Assembly: GCA_050292445.1 (NCBI GenBank)
Contig: JBNKLQ010000079.1
Span: 1-22,295 of the forward strand
Origin: Leptofilum sp050292445
Lineage (GTDB): Bacteria > Chloroflexota > Anaerolineae > Promineifilales > Promineifilaceae
Direction of reading: 5' to 3'
DNA: 22,295 bases
The position numbers and the translations under genes were made by a program. Positions 1-8,173 of this stretch are shown in pieces (position 1 is the stretch's first letter; each line of letters begins with the position of its first letter). The notes below the pieces were generated by a model. That model was not told the origin of the DNA and ran no database searches. It saw nothing but the letters and a program-made list of their open reading frames with translations.

Positions 1-826
1 TATCAGGCGCGTATTTAAGTGCGTTCGACAATAGGTTGTCCAGAACGCGTTTGAATAATGTTGCATCTATGGAAGATACGAGCCGTTCTTCAGGCAAATC
101 CAGATGAAGCTGAATGCCTTGCAGATGGATGACTTCTCGTTGACTGTTGGCAACATTTGTAATTAGCTGTCTGATGTCGTGCGGCTGGCAAGTTAACTTG
201 AGCATCCCTTCTTCCATCTTAGCCACTGTCAATATTTCATCTAAAAAATCTGTAAGATGACGCAAGCTATCCCGAACCAGATTTGCAAACTCTTTATCGC
301 GTGGCGCGAGTTGGTTGCGTTTTAGCAGGATGTTGTTGTATAGCGTGGCCACCGTTAGTGGATTACGCATATCATGAATAAGCATGTGGGCTAAATCTTC
401 ACGCAACTGCATAATCGATTGCAAGGAATCGTATTGATTTTTGATGTGCAGCATAGTCCGTACGCGGGCACGTAGTTCAGCGCCGTTGACCGGCTTCGAT
501 AAAAACTCATCTGCGCCTGATTCTAAACCTTTCAGCATGTCTTCACGGCCATTTAAGGCAGTGACCAGAATGATGGGAATATGGCTGCGTGCCGGATTTT
601 GTTTTATCTTCTGACAAACATCATAGCCATTTATGTGGGGCATCATCACATCCATCAAAATGACATCTGGTTTTAAGTCATCAAACTTTTCTAGCAGTTC
701 TTGGCCACTGGCAATCTGCGTGACAAGATGTGCGTCTACCGAGAGTTGTTCAGCAATCACTTCGCGAGCCATGAGATTATCATCAACAATGCAGATGTGA
801 GCGGGCTTGCTGTTAGTAGGGAGCAT
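1..826 (-). CDS. Receiver-histidine kinase (inverted hybrid), C-terminus cut by window edge
   Basis: I translated this frame by hand: 275 codons are open from the ATG at 826 to the left edge. Residues 10-125 form a receiver domain with the acidic pair D15/D16, phosphoacceptor D59 (ILMDVMMP), T89 and K111 (LSKPV). Residues 140-205 are a HisKA dimerisation domain with phospho-His H151 in IHDMRNPL. The ATPase domain begins near 220, and its N-box (DNLLSNALKYAP) is the last thing visible. The protein is probably a cytoplasmic phosphorelay switch: no membrane segment is seen, and the receiver precedes the kinase. AAGGA lies 10 bases upstream of the ATG. It is the last gene of a three-gene signalling operon, 31 bp after the PAS-like gene. 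The truncation is a window artefact, not decay. The family call is secure; the signal and partner are unknown. Confidence 0.93.
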   Translation of the reverse strand, partial: MLPTNSKPAHICIVDDNLMAREVIAEQLSVDAHLVTQIASGQELLEKFDDLKPDVILMDVMMPHINGYDVCQKIKQNPARSHIPIILVTALNGREDMLKGLESGADEFLSKPVNGAELRARVRTMLHIKNQYDSLQSIMQLREDLAHMLIHDMRNPLTVATLYNNILLKRNQLAPRDKEFANLVRDSLRHLTDFLDEILTVAKMEEGMLKLTCQPHDIRQLITNVANSQREVIHLQGIQLHLDLPEERLVSSIDATLFKRVLDNLLSNALKYAPD

Positions 827-857
827 TGATGCTAATTCCTTTGGCCTGATTATGATT

Positions 858-1259
858 TTAACCGTGGGCAAAACGGATAACGGCCGTTTCTGTGGAAGAT
901 TCTACGAGGTTTAGCGTGACAACCCAAATACCATTGCCATCGACGATGATATGTTCAACAATCTCAACTTTGAGCAAGGAATAAGTAGTGCTGCGGGCTG
1001 AGGGAAAGATAAGATAGCGGATAGCTGTTGACGGCCGTTTGGGCCAGTCGAGCCAAGCCAATGTCGGATAACATTGAAATGCCGACTGAACCAGAGACAA
1101 GAACTTATGACCCGTTGGCAGCGGTTCATCGGCCAACAAGCCCAAGAAGTGACGCGCTTGTTTGTTGGCGTAGATAATTTCATCTGCTGCGTTGATGAGT
1201 ATATGACCTGTCCGCTGTTTTTTGGCTGCCAGGCGCTCATCTGTGGTTTGCGTAAGCAT
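858..1259 (-). CDS. Small stand-alone PAS-like protein
   Basis: This is a short soluble protein of about 134 residues from the ATG at 1259. Its core (ILINAADEIIYANKQARHFLGL) looks like the start of a PAS fold, followed by a Trp-rich segment and C-terminal beta strands. It has no output domain, so it may be a detached sensor or adaptor for the kinases either side; that is inferred from position. The start is uncertain. The ATG lies 7 bp after the hybrid-kinase stop and would be translationally coupled. A TTG at 1274, overlapping the kinase end, has a better ribosome-binding site (AGAGGAG, 7 bases away) and would add five residues. A TTG further upstream at 1304 is less likely. The PAS assignment rests on a short motif and is moderate. 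Confidence 0.72.
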   Translation of the reverse strand: MLTQTTDERLAAKKQRTGHILINAADEIIYANKQARHFLGLLADEPLPTGHKFLSLVQSAFQCYPTLAWLDWPKRPSTAIRYLIFPSARSTTYSLLKVEIVEHIIVDGNGIWVVTLNLVESSTETAVIRFAHG

Positions 1260-1266
1260 AGCTGGT

Positions 1267-4200
1267 TTACTCAATTTGTGGCTCCTCTTGTTTATTCGAA
1301 GCAAGCAGCAACTTGTTAATAAGTGCGACTAGTTGGCGCAGCTGGACTGGCTTACTTAAATATTCATTTGCGCCCGCTTCCAGGCAACGTTCCCGGTCAC
1401 CGTCCATGGCTAGAGCCGTTAGGGCAATAATGGGCACCTGGTTAAATGCTTTTTGCTGACGAAGTTGACGAACGGCCGTTAATCCATCTACCTCTGGAAT
1501 CTGAATGTCCATCAAAATAAGATCCGGTTTTTCTTCACGTGCTTTTACCAAAGCTTCCATGCCGTTATTGGCCACGGTCAATTGATACCCCCAGACTGGC
1601 AAATATTCTGAAATTGTCTCGATGTTTGTTTTATTGTCCTCTACCAACAAAACAAGAGGTTCTTCACCAGACGCATCAAGCATTTTATGGCTCATTTCAT
1701 ACTGTTTACGATCATTTTTGGCCTGATTTTGCAGGCTTGTAGAATCGATGAGCAGGTTTTGTGGGAGCGTTACAGTGAAGCAGCTGCCGACGTTTACCTC
1801 ACTCTCCAATGACACACTACCACCGTGCAATTCTGCTAAGTGGTAAACTAATGAGAGTCCCAGCCCTGTACCTTCGTGAGAGCGTGATAGGCTGCTATCT
1901 AGCTGCACAAAAGGCTTGAATAACTGTTTCATGGCCTCTGTTGGAATACCGATACCGGTGTCCCATACTTGAAACTGTATGGCGTCTCTGGACGCATCAG
2001 GCAAAATGTTGATGCCTACTTCACCCTCTGGTGGCGTAAACTTAACTGCGTTGCTCAATAGGTTGATCAGGATTTGTTTCAGGCGGCGTTCATCACCTTG
2101 GTATGTTGTCAAAATGGAATCGATGTGCGCATGAAGTTTGATTTGCTTGGTATGGGCCATTTGCCGCACAAATTGCAAGCTACTTTCACAAAGGGTTGCC
2201 AAAGATACAGTTTGTACATCCAGCGTCACCTTGCCTGCTTCGATTTTGGCTATATCCAAAATGTCGTTGATCAGATCCAGCAGATGACGGCCGCTTTTTT
2301 CGATGACTTGGAGCGAAGATGCCTGCTTTTCTGTTAGCTGCCCATGAATGCCCTCTAGCAAGATTTCTGATTTGCCCAAGATTGCGTTGAGCGGGGTGCG
2401 GAGTTCGTGGCTCATATTTGCCAGAAATTCGTCCTTGGCCTGGACTGCTTTGGCTAGTTTGGCATTGGTTGCATTCAGTTCATTGCTGCGGGTGCGTAAT
2501 GCCTGCTCAATTTTGCGCCGCTCATTGATTTGGGTTTCCAGGGCTTGGGCATGTTCTTGCAACTGGTCGTAAAGTCGCACAGTTTCCAGGGCCAGGCCAG
2601 CGTGTTCGGCAAAAACATTGATGATGCGCCGCGAGCGCTCATCAAAACCATTTAACTGTGGTGAATGCAAATCAATGGCCCCAATGATGAGATTATAGGC
2701 GCGTAAGGGAATAACAAGTTCAGATTGGGTGTAGGTGTTTTCAGGTAGATAGCGTGGATCTTGGTTGACATCAGGGACATAAATCGTTTCCCCTTGACGA
2801 ACGGCCGTTGCCACCAGGCCATCTCCCTTAATCGGAATTGTATCAGTGGCGTTGTTGAAGAAACGGCCGTTTTGCGCCAGCCATATTAAATGGTTATTAC
2901 TCTGAATAGGGTGAAGACCAAGCCGGTTCGTATTCAATTGAACCGGTTCCTGTAGCAACAAGACGCCGCAGGTATCAAATCCCAATTGATGCACGGTAAT
3001 CTCAGCGATCTGTTCAGCCAGTTCTTTTACACCAGTTGGTTTAAAGAGTTGAATGGCTGCCTGATAAATCTCGTTGACCTCTTTTGCATTTGTTTTAATC
3101 TGTGCTTCTGTAGCGTGACGGTCTGTTAAATCTGTAATAGTGGCAATCGAACCAATGATTCTTTTTTGAGGATCATATTGAGGCACACTGTTCACCAACA
3201 CATACAAAGGGGAGCCATTTGCTTTGATCAGACAGGCTTCATACGAGCTGGCTTGCCCTTCCAAATTGTGCATCTGTGCTTGAATTACCTTAGGGTGATC
3301 CTCGGAATGGGTAAAGTCTAGCGCAGTTTTACCGGTGAGTTCTTCCGGTTCAAAGCTCAGCGAATGGGCATAGGCCGGATTGATGTAGTCAATGACACCC
3401 TCCACCGTTGTCGTCATCACACCTTGTCCCATCGTCGCCATGACTTGTTGGGCGAAATTGCGTTCCTTTGCCAATAATTCTTCTGACTTTTTGCGTATCA
3501 GCGCGTTCACAAAGATCGTGCTGACCACTCTCAAAGAAGCTCCAGCTTCCTGCCGTCCGGCAATATAGGGTTGACGAGAATCTAGTCCAAAAAAGCCAAA
3601 CGTTTCTTTGTCGTAAATCAAAGGGATGATAAGTGCTGAGCGAACAGCTTGCAGTTTGAGCAATTTTATTTCGCTACTGCTTTCCTGGACGTCATCTTTT
3701 ATATCCTGAAGGTGAATGGTTTTCTGTTGAATAAGGTGTGGCATCCAGTTTTGAAACAAATTTGCGGGAAGCGATCTAAAATCTTCTAGGGTGACGGGAC
3801 AAGCGGGATGGCACCAGCCATGACTGTTTTTGAGGGCACGGCCGTTTTCGTCAAACAGATAAATGTAGCTGCGGTCGTAGTTGGCAAAACGACCAATCTT
3901 TTCAAGCGCCAGATTAATATTGTTGTCAATCTCATCCGTTGTCAGGTTAATGAATTGAGTGGAAATGGTCGTGAGTATGCGGTCAAATTCAAGCCGATTT
4001 TGCAGTTTTTTCTCGGTTTTTAAATGCTCTCCAATTTCCTTTTCCAGCTGTTCATTGGTGCGATCCAGCGCATTTGTGCCTGCCTTAACGCGCTTCTCCA
4101 AAAGTTCATTGGTGCGTCTTAGCTTTTGCCTTTCTTGCTGCAAAAGTCTGGCGGTGGAGATGGGAGTAGATTGTTCTGTTGGATCAATCTTAGTAGACAT
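1267..4200 (-). CDS. Hybrid sensor histidine kinase, GAF-PAS-GAF-HisKA-HATPase-REC
   Basis: This is a large soluble hybrid kinase. Counting from a GTG at 4221: a coiled coil spans 20-80, a first GAF-like domain 80-240, PAS 255-370, a second GAF 395-550, and a second coiled coil 550-595. HisKA carries H605 in MSHELRTPLNA. The ATPase domain has its N-box at 718-728 (LINLLSNAVKF), DTGIGI at 754-759 and GTGLGL at 784-789. The C-terminal receiver has E861/D862, phosphoacceptor D905 (LILMDIQIPE), T935 and K957. All catalytic residues are present, so it should autophosphorylate and pass phosphate to its own receiver. No transmembrane segment is seen, so the signal is probably cytoplasmic, with small ligands or redox state read by the GAF domains. 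It heads the operon. The start is either ATG 4200 (used here) or GTG 4221; neither has a convincing ribosome-binding site. Confidence 0.95.
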   Translation of the reverse strand: MSTKIDPTEQSTPISTARLLQQERQKLRRTNELLEKRVKAGTNALDRTNEQLEKEIGEHLKTEKKLQNRLEFDRILTTISTQFINLTTDEIDNNINLALEKIGRFANYDRSYIYLFDENGRALKNSHGWCHPACPVTLEDFRSLPANLFQNWMPHLIQQKTIHLQDIKDDVQESSSEIKLLKLQAVRSALIIPLIYDKETFGFFGLDSRQPYIAGRQEAGASLRVVSTIFVNALIRKKSEELLAKERNFAQQVMATMGQGVMTTTVEGVIDYINPAYAHSLSFEPEELTGKTALDFTHSEDHPKVIQAQMHNLEGQASSYEACLIKANGSPLYVLVNSVPQYDPQKRIIGSIATITDLTDRHATEAQIKTNAKEVNEIYQAAIQLFKPTGVKELAEQIAEITVHQLGFDTCGVLLLQEPVQLNTNRLGLHPIQSNNHLIWLAQNGRFFNNATDTIPIKGDGLVATAVRQGETIYVPDVNQDPRYLPENTYTQSELVIPLRAYNLIIGAIDLHSPQLNGFDERSRRIINVFAEHAGLALETVRLYDQLQEHAQALETQINERRKIEQALRTRSNELNATNAKLAKAVQAKDEFLANMSHELRTPLNAILGKSEILLEGIHGQLTEKQASSLQVIEKSGRHLLDLINDILDIAKIEAGKVTLDVQTVSLATLCESSLQFVRQMAHTKQIKLHAHIDSILTTYQGDERRLKQILINLLSNAVKFTPPEGEVGINILPDASRDAIQFQVWDTGIGIPTEAMKQLFKPFVQLDSSLSRSHEGTGLGLSLVYHLAELHGGSVSLESEVNVGSCFTVTLPQNLLIDSTSLQNQAKNDRKQYEMSHKMLDASGEEPLVLLVEDNKTNIETISEYLPVWGYQLTVANNGMEALVKAREEKPDLILMDIQIPEVDGLTAVRQLRQQKAFNQVPIIALTALAMDGDRERCLEAGANEYLSKPVQLRQLVALINKLLLASNKQEEPQIE

Positions 4201-4221
4201 AAAAAGTTGCTTGTTTTGCAC

Positions 4222-4484
4222 GGCAGGTCAAACTTTCTTGCTTTTCTGAATGTAATTGAATGATAAGCTGGCATTTTGGGTATGACAATAGCCATGAGGT
4301 ATCAGACTGCCCCCTGAAAAGGCAGAAAATAAGCTTATAAAGCAGTTCTCAACACGCAAACGGTTTTTTCACGGCGATAGTTCGTCATTTTCACGGTCGC
4401 TTGACCCCTGCTATGACATAATTTGCCTTTACCGGTAAGCCTTGTAAGGAGTTTGGCTGCTAGACAGCCAGACTAAATGAAGCC
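4222..4484. promoter_or_regulatory. Divergent intergenic region between kinase operon and pilN-like gene
   Basis: This 263-bp gap separates two divergent transcription units and must hold both promoters. I see a direct repeat of TTTTCACGG at 4366-4374 and 4388-4396. The copies are 22 bp apart (two helical turns), which would put a bound protein on one face of the DNA. A 10-bp palindrome ATAAGCTTAT lies near 4330, and a short CTGCC/GGCAG hairpin just before it. No -35/-10 pair with good spacing could be assigned to either strand by eye. Confidence 0.4.
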
Positions 4485-6332
4485 GTGCAAACAAACCGCC
4501 CGTTTGATTTTGACGAATATGCTCCCCTAGAGAATGAGGAAGTCCCTCGCCCACTTCGTCCAGTGATCTTGTGGTTGTTCGTGCTGGGGCTGACCATTCT
4601 TTTTATTCCTCTGTATCTGATGGCGAACACGTTGGATAATGAGGTTGCCCAATTAGAAGCTGAAGCGATCCCGCTGCAAACAGCCTTGGCTGGTACGCCG
4701 GGCTCCCTGCCGCAGGCTCAAACGCTGATCGTGACGTTAACGGCCGTTCACAACCAAACCGACCAGATGGCAGCCATTTTGCCTATGTTGGAAGCGGAAA
4801 ATGTGGATTGGAACGCGATTATGCTGGCCATCAACAACGGTGATAGCAGCGGCATACAGTTGACCGGCCTGGAGCAATCTGGTGACCAGTTGCTGATTCG
4901 TGGCCGGGCAGCAAATGAAGATGCTGTTACGGATTACGCCCACCAGTTGGAAACATCCGGGCAGTTTAACCAGGTGATGATCCAATCAATTACGGGGGTT
5001 TCAGAACCATTCTTCACACCCACACCAACGCCGCTGCTGCCCAGCGTTACGCCCTCGGCTACTGCCACCAATACACCACGCCCCACGGCTACCAAAACGC
5101 CGGTCACCCCCTGGCCCACCTGGACGCCTACCCCCAAGCTTACCGATGATTATGAGTGGGATGACACCACGCCCAAACCAATTTTTGTAGGCGCGCCGGC
5201 ACAGGTCCATAATTTTTACCCTAATTTTGATTTGGATCAGGCCGTTTTTCTGGCTAAGGCGGGCCGCACCTATGAAGTAAGCACCGATTTGCTGGCCCCT
5301 GGTGTGGACACCTTCCTTGCCGTGTCCTATGTAGATGTTCAGCTCAGCAATGATGATGCGATGCTGGGAACGCTTCGCTCCAGCGTGACGCTGCAAGCGC
5401 CGCCCGACAGTGATGTGGAAGTTTTGGTACAGGTATCTAACCGGGGCGTGTATGGGGCTGACCAATGGTACGATTTGCAAGTTTTGGAAATTGTGCCTAC
5501 GACACCTACACCGAGCATCACGCCTACCAACGCGCCGCCAACGGTTACGCCATCGCCCACGCCAGATTTGCGCGACATTCATGAGCCGAATGACGTGGAC
5601 CCCAATCCCATTGCCATTGGTGAGGCGCAGATTCACAACTTTTTCCCCAATGGTGATTTAGATAAGGTGGGATTTTTGGTCAAGAACGGCCGTTTCTACC
5701 AAATCCTGACCTCGCAGCTGGGGGTGGGGGTGGATACGGCCGTTACCGTGGCGTTCAATGGCGAGGCATGGAGCAATGATGATTATGATCTGCCTGGCTC
5801 TGGCAATTTTGCTTCGGCCGTTTGCTTTCCAGCCGAGGCGGATGGCACAGTCGTGGCCACCATCAGCAATGTGGAGCAGCAGTTTGATTCCAGCAAAACC
5901 TACATCGTTTCGGTGCAAGAAGTACCCTTCTTGACGGTTGATCCCAAAGAAATTGATTTTGGCACGATGACCCAGGGCGAACCTAACCCACCAGCACAAA
6001 CGGTGCAAATTGAAGGCACCGAGACGCTCGCCTGGGAGGTTTTCACTGAGACACCCTGGCTCAGCACCGACGTTATTACCGGCACCACACCTGCGACACT
6101 TAGCATTTCGGCCGATATTTCTGGCCTGGATGCCGGGCAGTACGAGGGCGAGATATTGCTGGGCTGGGTTGACTTTTGCCGCCAATCAATTCCTGTGACC
6201 ATTCAGGTTGACCCAGTTCAGAGCGAACTGCCTGGCTACGGCCGTACCCAATTTATGGCCAAGCCGGCGCTGCTTCAGGCTGAAGCGGTGGAATTTGTCA
6301 TTGTCGTCACGCTGAAACCGGTGGAACCGTAA
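4485..6332 (+). CDS. PilN-like inner-membrane protein with PPC-like repeats and BACON-like domain
   Basis: The N-terminal part resembles type IV pilus assembly protein PilN: a short cytoplasmic tail, one transmembrane helix (26-46), a coiled coil, and a small alpha/beta domain (about 75-172) ending in a QTDQMAAIL...GIQLTGLEQSGDQLLIRG-type region. PilN normally pairs with PilO on the outer face of the membrane to link the cytoplasmic ring to the pilus. The rest is unusual: a Thr/Pro-rich linker (177-220), two related domains (220-337 and 362-480) sharing an E/D-rich start, HNF(Y/F)PN, DLD, GVDT and SNDD and resembling PPC domains, then a BACON/Ig-like domain (481-577). Ordinary PilN proteins are about 180-220 residues; this one is 615. 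The start is GTG 4485, chosen because an in-frame TAG at 4461 blocks upstream starts and the helix must be included. No good ribosome-binding site is seen. Confidence 0.8.
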   Translation: MQTNRPFDFDEYAPLENEEVPRPLRPVILWLFVLGLTILFIPLYLMANTLDNEVAQLEAEAIPLQTALAGTPGSLPQAQTLIVTLTAVHNQTDQMAAILPMLEAENVDWNAIMLAINNGDSSGIQLTGLEQSGDQLLIRGRAANEDAVTDYAHQLETSGQFNQVMIQSITGVSEPFFTPTPTPLLPSVTPSATATNTPRPTATKTPVTPWPTWTPTPKLTDDYEWDDTTPKPIFVGAPAQVHNFYPNFDLDQAVFLAKAGRTYEVSTDLLAPGVDTFLAVSYVDVQLSNDDAMLGTLRSSVTLQAPPDSDVEVLVQVSNRGVYGADQWYDLQVLEIVPTTPTPSITPTNAPPTVTPSPTPDLRDIHEPNDVDPNPIAIGEAQIHNFFPNGDLDKVGFLVKNGRFYQILTSQLGVGVDTAVTVAFNGEAWSNDDYDLPGSGNFASAVCFPAEADGTVVATISNVEQQFDSSKTYIVSVQEVPFLTVDPKEIDFGTMTQGEPNPPAQTVQIEGTETLAWEVFTETPWLSTDVITGTTPATLSISADISGLDAGQYEGEILLGWVDFCRQSIPVTIQVDPVQSELPGYGRTQFMAKPALLQAEAVEFVIVVTLKPVEP

Positions 6333-7462
6333 TGAATTTTGATTTTGAGTTAGAGGACATGCTCGATTTCCTGCGGGAAAATTTGTATATGGTGCTGGCA
6401 GTCGCCATAATACTGCTGCTGCTCATCGGCTATCTCATTTTTACCTTTGGCACCCTCCTGCCGCGTTGGCAGCAGCGCACGGAACTGGCAGCTGCTTCTG
6501 CCACGATGGTGGCGGCTTACGAGGCACAGTCCGCGCAGCAGCAAACCGCTGCCGGGCAATTTGGCCCGCAAATCGAAGCGGCTCAAGCTGAATTTGACGA
6601 ATTGGCCAACCGCTTTTTAACAGAGGCTCAGGCGGCTGCTTTTTTGGATGGCTTATACGACAGCGCGGCGGAAACGGCCGTTACCATTGTCGATTTGCAG
6701 GCGCAGACGGTGGCCCCAGACGCAGCCGCCGCCGGTGTAAAACCAGTGTACGACACACGCCAGTTTCGGCTGGTGGTGGAGGGTAAGCTGGTTCAGCTGA
6801 ATCAATTTGTAGGGCGCATTGAGGAAACGGCCGTACCCAGTATTAATCTCAAAAATTTAATGATTACCCAGGGTGCCAACGGGGCTGCTGATCTGTTAAC
6901 CTTGGATTTACTCCTTTACACCTCACCGTTTTCTACGGGCGAAGCAGTGGCCGACTTGCCTGACCCGCAGGCCACCCCTGCGGCCACTCAGCTGCCCCAG
7001 CCCTCCCCCACGCCTGCTGCCTCGGCCACGCCGGACATCAGCAGCTTGCTAGCTCAGTTAGATGCTCCCTGGGCTGCCGAAAATTGGCCTGAAGTCATTG
7101 GTCTCATTCAGGAAATTCGCCAGCTGACCCCTAACGAAACAGGTATGACGGAAAAATTGTATGCGGCGCGGGTGAATTATGGGTATCAACTGGCTGAATT
7201 AGGAGACACGGCCGCCGCCGCTGAGCAGTTTGAGCAAGCACTGGCCATTTTCCCGCAGGGCACCGAAGCCGAAGCGGCGCTTCAATCCCTCTTTGCCCCA
7301 CCAGCAACGGCCACGCCAGAAACCACCATTTACGTGGTGCAGCGCGGCGATACGTTGTTCTCTATTGCCCGTCGCTTTGGTTCCACCGTAGATGCGGTCA
7401 AGGCAGCAAATGGATTGGTGAGCAACAATATTACCCCTGGTCAGCAGCTAATTATTCCTTAA
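6332..7462 (+). CDS. PilO-like inner-membrane protein with TPR-like region and C-terminal LysM
   Basis: The N-terminus is PilO-like: a cytoplasmic tail, a transmembrane helix at 17-40, a coiled coil at 42-100, and a domain at 100-197 with the PilO-type strand pattern (FRLVVEGKLVQLNQFVGRIE). A Pro/Thr/Ala linker (205-235) leads to a helical TPR-like region (238-320) and then a clear LysM domain (332-376: VVQRGDTLFSIARRFG, NGLVSNNITPGQQLIIP). LysM binds glycan chains such as peptidoglycan, so this protein may tie the pilus platform to the wall. Its ATG overlaps the stop of the upstream gene by one base (TAATG), implying coupled translation and a fixed PilN:PilO ratio. Standard PilO lacks the last two domains. 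A different PilN/PilO-like secretion platform is possible. Confidence 0.8.
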   Translation: MNFDFELEDMLDFLRENLYMVLAVAIILLLLIGYLIFTFGTLLPRWQQRTELAAASATMVAAYEAQSAQQQTAAGQFGPQIEAAQAEFDELANRFLTEAQAAAFLDGLYDSAAETAVTIVDLQAQTVAPDAAAAGVKPVYDTRQFRLVVEGKLVQLNQFVGRIEETAVPSINLKNLMITQGANGAADLLTLDLLLYTSPFSTGEAVADLPDPQATPAATQLPQPSPTPAASATPDISSLLAQLDAPWAAENWPEVIGLIQEIRQLTPNETGMTEKLYAARVNYGYQLAELGDTAAAAEQFEQALAIFPQGTEAEAALQSLFAPPATATPETTIYVVQRGDTLFSIARRFGSTVDAVKAANGLVSNNITPGQQLIIP

Positions 7463-7496
7463 ATTTTTACTTTACAATGGTCTGACTATGCAGAGT

Positions 7497-7514
7497 CCGC
7501 ATCCTCAGATGCGG
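7497..7514. terminator. Small hairpin between convergent genes
   Basis: A perfect 7-bp stem (CCGCATC/GATGCGG) with a 4-base loop lies in the 63-bp gap between the PilO-like gene and the convergent minus-strand gene. There is no T-run on either side, so it may only mark a weak or factor-dependent end. Confidence 0.3.
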
Positions 7515-7525
7515 GCGGCTCCTCA

Positions 7526-8155
7526 CTAGATGTCTTCGAGGGTTCGCAGGCCGCGCCACATTGGGTTTTGGGCGTAATCAAAGTAACGGGCTTTTTGCAG
7601 GGTGAGTGCGTCGCTTTGCCGGATGCCGTGGGGGAGACGGCCGTTGTAAATCCGAATCGAATGATAATAACTGGGGGAGAGTTCGTACACTGCTTTGGCG
7701 TGAGCTTTGCTGCGGCTCCAGCCCATTTGGGCATCTTCACTGATAAACAGCACCAAATTGGCGTAATTGCCATCTTTCAGCAGCATGGTGCTGTAGCTAA
7801 TCAACCCTTCGTGCTGCGGGATTTCTTTCATCAATGTTAAGTCAAATTCCTGAGCCAGCTCAATATCGGCCTGCGAGCGGCTTTGGCCAAAAAACCCTAC
7901 GACATGAATCAAGTTTGTTTTCTCAAAATGTTGAGGATTGGCCAGGACTTGCCGGTGAATCCAACCAGGTTTTCCGGGCAGGTTGAACAATATGGTCTGG
8001 GGCAAATCGATTGGCATGTGAGGATTTTGCAGGGTGAGGCAGAGTTGGCGAGCCATGTAGCGTAGGGTGCTTTGGTCGCCAGGAATGTGGGTGGGGTGGG
8101 TAAACGGCCGTTCGGCGAGAATGTCAGTGGGGGATAATTGAACGACGTTTTCCAT
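7526..8155 (-). CDS. Conserved-looking protein of unknown function, IclR operon
   Basis: This is a 209-residue soluble protein with no signal peptide or membrane helix. I do not recognise it with certainty. The middle and C-terminal half (GLISYSTMLLKDGNYANLVLF, then SKAHAKAVYELSPSYYHSIRIYNGRLP) has an alternating strand/helix pattern that could be a dimeric ferredoxin-like (ABM-type) barrel; this is a guess from texture only. His and Tyr are abundant (HAKAVYELSPSYYHS). The start is well supported: AAAGGAGG sits 11 bases before ATG 8155. It follows the IclR gene by 18 bp on the same strand, so the two are probably co-transcribed and this may be the regulator's target enzyme. Nothing in the sequence shows the reaction. 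Confidence 0.8.
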   Translation of the reverse strand: MENVVQLSPTDILAERPFTHPTHIPGDQSTLRYMARQLCLTLQNPHMPIDLPQTILFNLPGKPGWIHRQVLANPQHFEKTNLIHVVGFFGQSRSQADIELAQEFDLTLMKEIPQHEGLISYSTMLLKDGNYANLVLFISEDAQMGWSRSKAHAKAVYELSPSYYHSIRIYNGRLPHGIRQSDALTLQKARYFDYAQNPMWRGLRTLEDI

Positions 8156-8173
8156 GGGGTCTGGATCCTCCTT

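Noticed and set aside
5001..5636. Long minus-strand open frame (211 codons) opposite the PilN-like gene
   Set aside because: Arg/Gly/Val-rich composition typical of a shadow of Thr/Pro repeats; the plus strand carries a clear transmembrane and domain pattern.
7486..7773. Overlapping minus-strand frame of 95 codons ending in an acidic tail
   Set aside because: It lies mostly inside the 209-residue gene in another frame, has Cys/Pro-rich unlikely composition, and no ribosome-binding site; a frameshift extension of the main gene is not supported.
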